From: Theobroma cacao | Lineage: Eukaryota > Streptophyta > Magnoliopsida > Malvales > Malvaceae | Direction: 5' to 3' | Assembly (NCBI RefSeq): GCF_000208745.1 | Contig: NC_030858.1 | Coordinates: 9,993,095 to 10,057,094, forward strand | DNA: 64,000 nt | Part shown: piece after piece, positions 36,781 to 48,059 of the stretch | Layout of the letters: each line of letters opens with the position of its first letter | Position numbering within the stretch: the stretch's first letter is position 1 | Notes under the pieces: generated by a model | What the model was told of the DNA's origin: nothing | Database searches by the model: none | The model's input: the letters and a program-made list of their open reading frames with translations, nothing else | Translations under genes and position numbers: made by a program

Positions 36781-37700
36781 CAGTTTAATGGAACTTCACA
36801 TTTTTTTGAGTCAATCTAGTAATAGGTGCAATAAGCTTACAAAAGTCCTTAATGAACTATCGATAATATCCTTCTAACCCTAAAAAGCTACAAATCTTAG
36901 TCATTAAGGTTGGCCTTGGCCATTTCCCTATGGCCTCTATCTTCTTTGGATCCACCATAACTCTATCCTTGGAAACCACATGGCCCAAGAAACTAATATT
37001 ATCAAGCCAAAACTCACACTTGGAGAACTTGGCATATAGTTGGTGATCTCTCAACATTTGGAGCATAATCCTTAGATGTTGCTCATGTTCCTCTTTACTC
37101 TTTGAGTACACCAAAATATCATTAATGATCACCACCACAAAGTTGTCCAACTATAGTTTGAACACCCGATTCATCATGTCTATAGAGGCTATTAGAGAGT
37201 TCATAACCATCAGAATGCATTCTTAGTCACATTCTCCAGCCTAGTCGTGAGCTAATGGTAACTTAAACGAAGATCAATCTTAGAGACACAGTAAGCTCCT
37301 TACAATTGGTCAAACAAGTCATCAATTTAAGGAAGAGGATATTTGTTCTTTATCATTACCTTATTAAGCTATTGGAAATCGATGCATAGTCTAAATGATC
37401 CATCTTTCTTCCTCAAAAATAATACCGGTGCATCCTATGGTGACATAATAAAACCTTTATTCAACAAATCCTCTAGCTAGTCTTTGAGCTCCTTGAGCTC
37501 AACTGCTACCATACGATATAATGCTATGGATATTGACCTAATATCCTACACTAAGTCTATGCAAAACTTGGCCTCTCACTCTAAGGGTAAACCTAGTAAC
37601 TCTTCTGAAAATACATTAAAAAACTCCCCCAACGATGGGTATTTTGGCCACACTTCCAACCTCCATCTAAGTCTTTCTAATTACAACCAAGAATCCTAAG
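36781..37700 (-). pseudogene. Gypsy A reverse transcriptase, catalytic Asp lost
   Basis: The frame 37150-36857 reads [51 protein letters not shown] and [16 protein letters not shown], ending FLGLEGYYR. This is the palm/thumb of Gypsy RT. The usual ..DD box reads IINDIL here: codon 37121-37123 is AAT (Asn) where the first catalytic Asp belongs, a single-base change from GAT. Upstream segments at 37700-37160 are RT fingers in broken frames, containing a DAPVLFLRKKDGSFRLCI-like stretch near 37440-37385. Stops and the Asn make it inactive. Confidence 0.85.
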
Positions 37701-38010
37701 CATCCACGTCTCAACAACCTTTTCACTATCATGGCGAAACTATGTCGACTGGAGTAATACCTTGGATATTAAAAGATGGCTCTCCTAGGTAGTCAAACCT
37801 CACTGACTTGTGGTGGTAGTTCACACAAGTATAAATTGGAGATAGTTGATCCATACCCAAAATAACATCAAAATCTAGCATATCAAGTAGTACCAAGGTG
37901 GATTGAGTTTCCTTATCCTTGATTTCGACTACACAAGACTTATAATCAAACTGAGCTATAAATACCTCATTCAATAGAGTAGTCATAATCTAATTCAATT
38001 TCATCAAAGT
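37701..38010 (-). pseudogene. Gypsy A protease C-terminal segment
   Basis: The frame 37986-37729 includes VVEIKDKETQSTLVLLDMLDFDVILGMDQLSP, then HHKSVRFDYLGEPSFNIQG. This is the end of the retropepsin region of Tekay/Del-type Gypsy (usual text D.ILGMDWL) and the linker to RT. The GMDWL tryptophan is Gln here. The catalytic-Asp segment lies further 5' (38100-38010) in broken frames. Confidence 0.8.
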
Positions 38011-39730
38011 ACACTCTACACCTAATTTTAATGCAAAATGTGGAGACATTAAGACTGATTGGATCCAAGATCATATAAAACATGAGCTTCAACATCACAA
38101 ATAAAAAAAATACTTGATACCACTGCATTAGACATCTAAGCATCCTAAGGTGTCAAATCATAAGCCCTGACTTGTCCTCTACTAGTTACTCTCTAGTGCA
38201 TGGACTTAGAAGCTCTACCTTGTTAAGAACTATTTGCACCTCTAGCCCTAGCTCATGTAATTGCTTTGACAGGTTAAGATGCTCTGTGAGGTGATGGCAA
38301 TGTAGATTAAGATGTGCAGTGTTAGCCCTTTTGAGATTATGGTGCCTTAGGACAATCCTTCTTCATGCATCCAAGCTAAACCACAATGGAAGCAAAGCCT
38401 TAAGGCTTGGTATCATACTCTTTAATGAGTCTTCCTATAATTGGGGCAAAGTGATACTGAATGGGTGCTTAGCCCTAAGATCTATTGCTTCGGCGTAATA
38501 AACACCCTCCTCTTATAATGAGACCCTAAACTGACTGACCCATTCCCTTACCAAAAACTATGCGATTGAAAGGCTCTATGTTGGTCTTGATGGCCTATGG
38601 ATAATAATCCTCGTCCAATGTTAACATCTCATTGGTCCTAATGGCCTTCAGTCACAGCCTTTTTAGTTTTGTTTCAAGTTGCCTTACTCTTATAGTCCCA
38701 TCTTAATCCTTTAAGCACAACCAACTATTGAGGCATAAGTACCAAATGTTTGTAATGCAACAACCATGAACAATGGCTCAATCAAGCCATCCACAAATCG
38801 TCTAATCCTTATATCTTCAGTCGAGACAAGGTACAATGCATACCAAGATAACTGCATGAACTAGATGTTATTCTTAGACATAATCATAGCAGGCATTTGG
38901 ACTAACACCTCAAACTCAAGTGCTTCGGTGGCACGTGTGCTATCTAGTAGAAATTGACTCTAAAAAGCTATGCAGATGTCCTCCCATGTTAGCTAGTCAA
39001 CGCCAGTTGGTCTACCCCTACATAACGATTGATACCATAAATGTGCCACATCCTTTAGCTTAAAGTTAGCCAACTCCATTGATCAGACACTAGAAAATCC
39101 CAAAGTATTGCAAATCTTTTCATGTCATCTAAGAAATTATGGCGATTCTCCACCACATGCAACCTAAAAAGAATGTGGTTTCAACTAAAGGACGTTTGGT
39201 AATGAAAGCTGTGAAAAACACGCATAGGTTATGGCCTCTCTATGCATAGTTGGATATCATCTATGCAAGTACCATTGCCTCCATGACCCTATTAACTCCT
39301 TATAAATTATCAACCACATCTGTCAAGGTCATTTCTCTAATAGGTATCTAATCTCTCACTTTCTAAACTAAACATTAATGGGTTTAGCTATGGGTGTCAC
39401 TACATTACCAAATTTGGTGTTCTTATCATGCTTACCACTCCCCCTAGCAATGGGAGTTTATGGCCTCGTAGACATATCAATAGAAACATCCAGTTTTACT
39501 GTACCCCTAGTAGTGGCTTGAGTTTAAAGACGCATCCTAACCTAGACAAGAACAAACACTGAACTTAACAAAAGCTGAACAGAAAGGTAGGTTTTGAAAC
39601 AAATAACGGAATCTATGTAGTCTCTCATTCGAGATTTATGCCATGGTATACAAAGTACAAACAAGATTCCACATAAAGACCTAACAACTTCATTGTCACA
39701 ACAAAAAAGCCTAAAAGTTAGTCAAAACTA
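38011..39730 (-). pseudogene. Gypsy A gag with zinc knuckle, heavily decayed
   Basis: Fragments on the minus strand follow the usual gag order. At about 38940-38720 there is an ALEFEVLVQMPAMIMS-like segment, then TEDIRIRRFVDGLIEP, the conserved capsid stretch of plant Gypsy gag. At about 38400-38360 a CFHCG...KKDCP knuckle (CCHC type), which binds genomic RNA, can be pieced together with one frame change. Stops and frameshifts are frequent. The plus-strand gag of no other element overlaps. Confidence 0.7.
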
Positions 39731-39732
39731 GA

Positions 39733-39747
39733 GCTTTGATACCAACT
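39733..39747 (-). promoter_or_regulatory. primer-binding site of Gypsy A (tRNA-iMet type)
   Basis: Next to the LTR start at 39749 the minus strand reads TTGGTATCAAAGCTC, one base different from the standard plant site complementary to initiator tRNA-Met (TGGTATCAGAGC). It lies within two bases of the LTR, marking the LTR at 39749 as the 5' LTR. Confidence 0.85.
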
Positions 39748-39748
39748 T

Positions 39749-40293
39749 TGTCACAATCCAAACCCAAAGACCATGACCGATGCAAGGTCTAATGGGGAGA
39801 TTCAACTTCACTCAAGCAAGCCTCAGAAATACAAACAATATTAGATAACTAGATAGAAAAAAGCCAGGGGACACATCATCAAGTATTCATATATAACCAT
39901 TTTTAGAAAATATCCATATGCATTATCTTGTGCTCAATATGCAGAAATGGAAACATTTGTCAAACATCAGAATATAAGTCTTCTTAAGGCAAAATTGAAG
40001 TATAAACATTTATTACAAAATGTAAACAGAGTCCAAATCCATAAATAGACAAACAAGACCAACAAAGTACAACTTCAAGGTAAAAGGTTGATGTCTACTG
40101 GTTGCTTTATTGATCACTTACCAAAAATGACAAAGGTAGCTTCCTCGAAAGGAAAGTGAATCAACCAATCTATTGATTTGAAAAAAATAAGGGAAACTGA
40201 TGAGTGAGTTATGTAGACTATGTGAGTAGATATAGAGAAAGGGAACAAGCAAAACATTTTCAACACAAATGTTCCAACATAAATCATTATGTC
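39749..40293 (-). mobile_element. 5' LTR of Gypsy A, truncated and internally deleted
   Basis: It begins TGTCACAATCC and aligns with the 3' LTR from 31818 to about 32320. At about 40252 the match jumps to the 33512-33553 part of the 3' LTR, so about 1.2 kb is missing inside. It stops at about 40293, where protease coding of Gypsy B starts. The outer end is therefore lost, and no target duplication can be tested. Confidence 0.8.
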
Positions 40294-41081
40294 AACCACT
40301 GCTAAGTATCCTTGACCGCCCTATCTCAACATTTTCCTAGCAACTATAGCTGGTACCATACTTATTAAAGCTATGTTGCAATCTCCATAGATACAAAATG
40401 AAGGCTCACCAGGAAAATCAATCCTAACTAGTTTGATTTTCCTATCCATACTAGTGTAACAAGTCGATAGCCAGTCCATTCTAAGAATGACATCATAATC
40501 TAGTTTGTTCAATAACACTGAGTCTACCAAGGTGTCCTTATCCTTAATCTAAACTATACAAGACTTAAACTCAAAACCCATAATAAATATCTCTTTTAGA
40601 AAAGTCAACACAATCAATCTCTCTTTCATATTAAGGCACTCTCTACCCAAGTCTGGTACAAAAAATGTAGAAATAAAGGAATATGTTGACCTAGGGTTAC
40701 ATAAAACATTAGTCTCATAACCATAAAGAAAAAGTGTATCTACGATCACTATGTTAGAGGCATGCACTTGTTGTGGCGTCAACGCAAAACCTTTAGCTTG
40801 ACCACCGCTAGTGGCACCCTACAGTGCCGGCCTTGATGGCCTAGTTTGAGAAGTGAAAGTTATTCCTTTAGCTTTATCCATACTAACATTTCTCTTTGGT
40901 TGTCCCATGGTGGTTAAAGTAGTCTAAGTATAATGTGAGCTTCCTTGAGGCATCTTTTGTGCTTGTCAAATGTTTAAGCAATCCTTTTCATGTGCCTGGG
41001 TTGCCCACATGCATAACAATTCTTCGTTCCTCAAACACACTTCCTTATGTCATCCACCATAAGTAGTACAAGGGGGAATAA
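40294..41081 (-). pseudogene. Gypsy B gag C-terminus and protease, fragment
   Basis: Two frames in succession (40782-40549 and 40530-40321, minus) give MTPQQVHASNIVIVDTLFLYG, SYSFIS-like ending of the active-site region, then LLNKLDYDVILRMDWLSTCY and KLVRIDFPGEPSFCIYG. This is a second retropepsin/linker segment, separate from the Gypsy A copy at 37.7 kb. The active-site region is altered (usual DSGATHSFIS reads CNPRSTYSFIS), so the catalytic Asp is absent. The 3' rest (RT to 3' LTR) is missing at the junction with Gypsy A's LTR near 40293. At 41081 the solo LTR interrupts the gag. Confidence 0.8.
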
Positions 41082-43622
41082 TGTCACGACCCAAATTTCG
41101 GGCCATCACTAGCATATGGGCCTAATGGACGTAGTCCACTAAGCCCAAGCAAGCCTATTAATATAACCTTTTCATCATTCCATTAAAAGTTGCTAAGTCA
41201 CATTTTATAACTTTTAATCAAAATAATACTAAACATTGCCGTCTCATAGTGGCATACCAATCAAAGAGTACATATATTATCTAAACATAATTTAATAATT
41301 TACATCGGTTTGTCTATACATAACAAAAGAGTACTCGACTTCCAGCAGAGAGACTCGGACGAATGTACAGCTACTGAATGCCGAGACACCTACCAAGGGG
41401 TCGAATATACGAAGACACTTTGACCTAGTTACCAGCTACCTCGTGATCTGAAAACATGAAGTTGAAAACGATGAGTATAAACCCAGTGAGTGAACAAGAA
41501 AAGGAACAAGCATACCATAAGGAATGTTTAACGAAATCATGAAGCATTCATTTTTCAAAACAATGCAATTTGTTTTAGTTCTTATTAAAACCACTCATGT
41601 AAACCTCACATGAGTAAATCACTTTATGAAAAGGGTCCATGCTCAACAAAGGATTTGGAGAGTGAAAACTTTAATAGCATTCATGTCAATTAGGTCAAAT
41701 AAACGACGGGTCCTAGTTGCAGCGAAAAGGCATTCTCGCTGCAACATAGCTACAGTGAGAATGAATTTTTGTTGCAGCGACACATGATTTAAATTATCAA
41801 CTAACCGAGAGTTTCTTAACTGGCCAATGGTTTCTCACCAAACCTCCTCATTTTAAACTTAATTCATTTATTCCTTAATGTTGGAAGTCCATGCTCAACT
41901 ATGGTACCAAAGAAATGGAAAATAAGGTAGTAACCGAACCAAATGAGGAGAAAAACAGAAAGTTTTTCACTGCATCTCGCTGTAGCAAAATTTTTGGTCA
42001 CAAAACAGAAAGTTTCTCGTTGCAGCGAGATTTTTGGCCAACCTTACCCCTCCAACCCGAGAGTTTCTAGCTGCAAAAATTTCCCATTCCCTCAAGCAAA
42101 GGCCACCTTGTTCACATGACCAACACAACATGAAACTCATATAATTTCCCAAAGTTTAACATGTCAAATTTTACATGCATTTCAACCATTTACATATTCA
42201 TGAACATTCTATAACACACATATCTATACATGTACATATATATATTCATCATCAAGCACACTCTTCCAACGTCATCAGCTCATGTGCACTCCCTACTAGC
42301 ACATGGCTGGGTCATCATCGGCTTATGTGCACTCTCACTCGCACATAACCGGGTCATCATCGGCTTATGTACACTCTTACTCGCACATAACCAGGTCCAC
42401 ACCAACATACAAAAAAGCACCCAATGCATATCATGCATATTATCATATTGTGATAACATATAAACCATTGTATAGCATATTTTCACAATATAAAATCACT
42501 TCACCAAAGGCTTGTTCCCAAGGTACATTTTCAAAGGAAAACTGGATAAAATCTTTTAAATGTTTGTACAATTGCATTCATATTCCCAAAATAAATTTTG
42601 AAATGCAAGTCCACTCACAAGTATTTGTTGAGCCTTTAACCGACTCTATCCTCTTTAATGGTCCAATTGGGGCTGTGGGACTTCGTTAAAACCTATCATC
42701 ACATTAGCATCACCAATATGTCAATTCACATACTTAAAAAGTCCAAAAGCTATCTTTTAGCTAACTTTCAATGTCCATTTAAATGGCTATCTATTCTCTC
42801 TACCCTTATCACTTTAAAATGAATGAACATCCCAACTACCAATTCACCCACAAATCTAAACACTAATTATTCTCAACACCAAAACTCAATTCTAGTGTAC
42901 TACTTACCTTGGTAGCTTGTATTTGAAATTCTTTCCAAAACTTTCAAGCTATTTTTGAAGCTTTCTCTTTCTCTCTCTAAAACACCTAACTAATGAGAGA
43001 GAGTATGGAAATAAGATTTTTCAAGGGTTTTAAGGAGAGAGAGAGTGGAAGAGCATAAGGGTTTATGGAAAAGGTGCACCAAAAGCATGAAATTTAAAGC
43101 TATTTAAGGAAAGTTGTGGAGCTTTCTTATCGAGATTTCATAGAGGTTGGGAAGCAACGTGAAAAAGAAGAAGAAGAAAAAGAAAAGCTACTGAAAAATG
43201 TAGAAGTTGTTGGAAGAAAAAGATATTTATAGCCTATGCTTATCCAATCCACTTAAATTACCAAAATGCCCCTCCATAAATTTGCTTATTCTCCTCCAAT
43301 CTTTTATGCAATCTTTTTACTCTTTTGATACTGGGACAAAGTCCATAATGGTCTAGAAATGCTCGGGTTCATGAAAACTTAAAAATTCTAACTCGAGGTG
43401 AAAAATGACCATTTTGCCTCTGCCGTGAAAATTATTGAAACTTCTAGTTTTTTTCGTGTTTTCATCATTACACATCATTTGCGCGATCTTATGCCTATTT
43501 AGATCTTAAAATATAATAAAAATTTCTTCTGGGAGCTTATTAGAGGAAATGATAAAACTACCCCTAGCCCGTGTTATGGCATCTATGCCTAGTTACAAGC
43601 CTATAGAGGTGGAGGTCTCACA
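41082..43622 (+). mobile_element. solo Gypsy-type LTR with AATAA target-site duplication
   Basis: It starts TGTCACGACCC at 41082 and ends GAGGTCTCACA at 43622, flanked by AATAA at 41077-41081 and 43623-43627. At 2,541 bp with no coding domains it is a solo LTR. It interrupts gag of Gypsy B. The same family appears, on the other strand, at 51008-51669 and 49430-49584. It contains palindromes of the type TCGCTGCAGCGA (41718-41780, 41971-42030) and three 42-bp tandem repeats (42273-42396). The frames at 42230-42689 are translations of these repeats, not genes. Confidence 0.9.
42273..42396. repeat. three 42-bp tandem repeats in the solo LTR
   Basis: Units at about 42273-42312, 42313-42354 and 42355-42396. 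Units 2 and 3 differ at only a few positions; unit 1 is more diverged and two bases shorter. The core is 'TCATCGGCTTATGTGCACTC' followed by a TCGCACATAACC end. Confidence 0.9.
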
Positions 43623-43800
43623 AATAACTTGGCTACCCTATTTTAATGTCTAAGATCAAAGGGGACTAAACATTTTTAACTTAAGCCTGGCATTAATATT
43701 GAACAATGTACTCCTTCTATGGGGCATCCTTGGACCTCTATGTTGGCCTTGACAACCTACTAGTGAGAAATTCTTAAATTAGAACTCATACAACTCTACT
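43623..43800 (-). pseudogene. Gypsy B gag fragment between two insertions
   Basis: Only about 180 bp separate the solo LTR and the Sirevirus. Both borders are target duplications (AATAA on the left, CTACT at 43796-43800 on the right), so it is host sequence. By position it is the gag region just 5' of the zinc knuckle. No motif is preserved well enough for an independent call. Confidence 0.6.
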
Positions 43801-44907
43801 TGTTGGTCCCAATAATATGTGATAGAGGGGGGGCGAATAGCACAATTTGGCTCTTTCAAAAATTGTCTCAAAGTCTAGATAAGGGCAAGACAAATGAAGG
43901 AATGAAAATACAACAAAAACAGAGTAAACAAGATAACCCAATTTAGAGTGGTTCGGTTCAAGACCTACATCCACTACCTTTATTATTCAACTAAGAATTT
44001 TCCCAACAAATCCACTAATAACCGGTGAAATTCACAAGCTTTCACCAAGCTTTACAATGCCTTTTACAAGGCTCAGCCAAAACCGTTTTACACTAATTTT
44101 TCACGGGCTAAACTAAAACCCAACACTTAACTTTTAAAGGCTAAGTTAGAACCTTAACACTTTTAAGAATCCTAGCTTGAAACAACCACTTAGAGTGACT
44201 CCCTCACTTTAAGAATACAAGAAGAGAAGTGAAAGAAAGTACCTATGATCACAAGCTGATCCAAATGGTACACGGTTGAGTGTTGAGTACAAGTACAAAG
44301 GATGGGCGTTTAAGTGCAGTGAAGATTTTCTGGTTTTTCAACTCTCTATAGCTCAAATTTCATTCAAAGCTTCTAAAAAACTTCTTTCTAATTGTTGAAA
44401 GACCCTTTTTATACTTGGGGAAACATATCTTATGGCAGTTTGACAGTTTTCTAGCCGTTTGAGATAGTTGGAAGTTGGTTCTAGCCTTTACTTTGTTCTT
44501 TAGTGCAGCTTTCAAACTTGCAAGCAGAATGCTCTTAGTCGACTACCCGATATCTTTGTTGGCTAATTTTGTCCCTATTTTTCCCTCCCTGTCTCTGGCA
44601 GTTCTGGCAGTAACCACTTAGTCGACTAATTAATTATTGGTTAACTAAGTTGTCTCAGTTTCTCAAACTCTTCAGCCCGTCATTTCTCAAATTTGAATCT
44701 TGGCTAGCTAACATTCTTCCTTATTTAACTAATGAGCTTCTTCCTTGTTAATCAGTCATGTCTCATTATTTTTATCTCCCTTTTTCTTTTAATATATACT
44801 TTGAAGGGTTAATTTCATGCATTAATTTTTCTGCACACTTAAGTAAAGGTATTAGACACAAATGAATGGGAATGTTTTACTATCATCAAAAACTAATGGA
44901 GTCAACA
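43801..44907 (-). mobile_element. 3' LTR of Sirevirus B
   Basis: It is 1,107 bp, reading TGTTGGTCCC at its left edge and GGAGTCAACA at its right. On the minus strand it begins TGTTGACTCCATTAG. Next to it (44908-44930) lies the reverse of a polypurine tract. It is the same family as the LTR at 4615-5662. Palindromes GTCGAC/GTTAAC at 44621/44640 are 19 bp apart. CTACT flanks its outer edge (43796-43800) and recurs at 49923-49927 beyond the other LTR. Confidence 0.9.
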
Positions 44908-45848
44908 ATCTCTCCCTTTTTTGATGATGACAAAACATTCCTTGATTAACAGCATAGTGTCTTTTTACTCATTTTAGTTTTTTGCAAAAAATGAGGATTG
45001 CTGCCCCTAAGCATATGCTCCCCCTTAGTGTTTACATATTTATTCCATCCAATTTTATTCTTGTCATATAGAAAATGACATTATACATTTAGAGAATACA
45101 TATGTGAAGAATCTTGGGTGATTTAGCAATGAATGTTGATAGTTTTTCAAAGAACATTCAGCAGGGTCTGTCAACAGCATATAGTCAGCAGATTTTGTTT
45201 ATTCCCTTCATAATTCAGTCAACACTCTATTCACAACATCCATAAATATTTGCAATCCCAGGTTGATCAATTATCAACATACAGTAGCAGTTATCAACAT
45301 GCAATTCAATATGGTTTAGTAGCAGATTTTGTTAACAACAATTAAAATATCATGGATAGCAGAGTATCAGCAAACATTCAATTTTCAGCAAACAAACATC
45401 ATAGATATATCAGCATTCATGTCTCACACTACCAAATAAACACCAAAATTAAAACTGAGTATTCAAATGCCACCATGGCACAAATAGCAGATAATCAAAA
45501 GATGTTTCGAAATTGCCCCTGAATTGTTTTTGTTTCTTATCCCCTATTTTTCTAAGTTCTTACTCCTAATTCATTTTTGCTTTCTTTTCTTTTCTAAGTT
45601 CCTTCTTGGTTCTTCCACCCTAACAATTTTTTTTATTTATTCTTTGGTTCCTGCACCCTTGGTTCTGCTTTTTTACTCCCTCTTTTTGTCAGCATCAAAG
45701 GAAGGGGATTCTATTCATCTAATGTGTTAGAGGGTGAGGACTTAGTGCCATAGAAAGTGTTTAGAGGAAAATGAGAGGGCTCTCGAAGAGGTGATGACTT
45801 TCTAAAGAGAGGTTCTAGTGATGGTTTATCTGAGACAGGGACTAGACT
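44908..45848 (-). other. Sirevirus B 3' untranslated region with repeated polypurine motifs
   Basis: The stretch lies between the third ORF and the 3' LTR. It begins with the polypurine tract (44908-44930) and contains more purine motifs on the minus strand at 45003-45011 and 45019-45029, as at the equivalent place in Copia A. The plus frame at 45524-45730 is hydrophobic read-through of T-rich DNA and not a gene. Confidence 0.6.
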
Positions 45849-47615
45849 TTAAGGAGAAAAGGCTGAAACTGGTATGGATTTCTCTACTAACGTGGAAGAC
45901 TTTCTTCTCTTGAGAAAAGATGTCTTAGTCGCCATAGTCTTCTTTCCCTTGGTTGGTGGTTTTCCCTTTGTTGGTGCTGCAGTGGCTTTTTCTTTCCCAG
46001 ATTTTGTCTTTACTTTAGGAGCTGATGTAGGTTTCTTCCCTTTTCCTATATCTCCACCGTCCTTTTGAGTTTCTGTCCTAGTGTTGTCTCTTTCAGTTTT
46101 TCCCTCTCTAACCATTTGATGGAAAATATCCATAATGGATATTTCTTCTAAGTTAGGAGGGGAGGCCTGGTGTTTCTCAAGAACATGTTCATCCTCGGAA
46201 GCTGTCACTTCTGTCCCTTGATCAGATTTGTTATTGCTTTAGTGTTCAGAAGATGGTGCCTTAGTTGGTTGCTCCACACCAGGATAAGAATCTTCTGCTT
46301 GAATGCCATGACCATGAGCAAAAGACCCTTCTGCTTTCAAGGCTGTGCTTTCAGCACCTTGTTGTGCTGGTGCAATACTTAGAGTTTCAGATGTGTTTGC
46401 AGTAGTAGGTTCTGAGGACACTTTCTCCTTTCTTTTCAATTCATTCTCAAATTTAGCTATCCTTTCCTCAATCTTCTGTAATCTCATTTCTTGATCAGTG
46501 AGCTTACCATGTATCCTCACCAAAAGATTAAAGATCATTTCACTAGAGAATTTGGAGGATAATGCCTCGATTGGTACTAGTATAGCAGAGACTTTGGGTG
46601 TTCTAGTGAATTTCTCACCATCCAGCTTGTATCCCATTTTGATTAAGCTGCCATAGTAAATGGCTTGATCTTTGGTCTTCACCATATCTATTTCATACCT
46701 CTTGGCCCAGACTCCCTTTTTCTGGACAAGGGATGTTATGACATTTCCATAAGGCAGGTTGACTTTATCAAGTTAGCAAGCTCCTCTCATCTTTTCTATC
46801 ATGAACCTGCCCATATTCAGAGCAACCTCATTAAAGGCATGTTCCAACAGCCAAGGATCCTGAAGGCTAATGTAACTCAAACTTTCACATCTTCCTTGAA
46901 TGTTTGCTGCTATAAAGTAGTGTAAAATCCTAATCTGGGGGCTGATAATCAGACCTGAATTGCTCTTTGAAGAATACTTTTCCTTTCTCCCGATGATGAT
47001 TTTCCATAATGAGGATGAATCATACTTTTTTGGGAACTCATGCTCACCTTCTTCACACTCGATTTTTAGTAAGCTTCCTAAATCTTCAGCAGTGACAACA
47101 AATTCTTTCCCATTCAAATATACATTCAGACCATCTTCAACATAATCATCAGAATCCTCTAATTCCTTTTCTTTTAAAGCAATGCAAGAATAGAATTCCT
47201 TTACCAGACTTGCACTATAGGATCTATTCTTAAAGAAGCTATATTTTTTCAGTTTTAGTTCATCAAAATAGTCAGATAAACTAGTCTGAATCTCTAAGTT
47301 CTCATCAAAACTTTTCTAGTCAATATATTTCCCACAGGAAATTGATGCATTCTCAATATTTTTGAACCTTAGTTCATGCAATTTATTTCTAAACTTGGAA
47401 GATGATGAACTAGTACCTTTTTTTAGTGCAGGTTCCTTGTCCTTCTTCTTTTCCATTTTCTTCTTCTTCTCTTTTAGTTTCTCTGATATCTCTTTTGCTG
47501 ACGAAAACATGATTTTCTGTTTCTTCTTTAGACTTTCTATTTCTGTCCCTTCTTCCAATGGTCTCTTCCCTTTCTTATTTTCTACAATTTCTTTACTATG
47601 TGGAAATCTCCCCAT
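45849..47615 (-). pseudogene. Sirevirus B third ORF (envelope-position protein), three stops
   Basis: From the ATG at 47615 one frame continues to a TAA at 45849-45851, 588 codons with no frameshift. It is broken only by stops at codon 100 (TAG, 47316-47318), 281 (TAA, 46773-46775) and 459 (TAA, 46239-46241). Each is one C-to-T change from a Gln codon. The N-terminus is very Lys-rich (several KKK runs). The middle (47240-46700) resembles the 'putative plant transposon protein' domain, including LNGKEFVVTAEDLGSLL and ISPQIRILHYFIAANIQG. A coiled-coil-like stretch (MRLQKIEERIAKFENELK) lies near 46480-46430, and the C-terminus is basic and low-complexity. I see no signal peptide or membrane segment. 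Position between pol and 3' LTR matches the Sirevirus envelope-like ORF. Confidence 0.8.
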
Positions 47616-48059
47616 TTTGATTCAAGAATTTGTCTGACAGGGGTTTTGTCTAAATTGTAAAGGGTTTGAATAGATTTTAGAAGAAAATGTGAAGAGATGG
47701 GTTTCAATTTCAGAGCCTCGGGTTTTAGGGGAGAGAAAAGTGAAGAAAGAAAAGTTGTCAGCCATTTTTAATTCCTTTTAGAGAAACCGTTCAGCTCCCC
47801 CTTAAATATTGCCCTATTCTATTTGCTCAATATTTCAAAACTCCCTCTAAATTTTAGTTATTTTCCTCAAGCAACATTTCTCTTTTCTTTATTACCCGGT
47901 AGGCAGTTTCTTCCCATTATTTTATTCTTCCTGCTCTTATTTTAACTAAGTCTTATTATTTAATGCTACAAGAACACTCTTAGTTGACTAAGATTCATCT
48001 CAGTCAACTAAATGCATTCTATTTCATGTACGTGAACCAAAGATTTTCTCATAATTCCT

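Noticed and set aside
42303..42689. 128-codon frame with internal peptide repeats
   Set aside because: It is the translation of the 42-bp tandem repeats inside the solo LTR 41082-43622, whose ends are proven by the AATAA duplication.
45524..45730. Hydrophobic 68-codon plus-strand frame as a membrane protein
   Set aside because: T-rich DNA opposite to Sirevirus B untranslated sequence; no other support.
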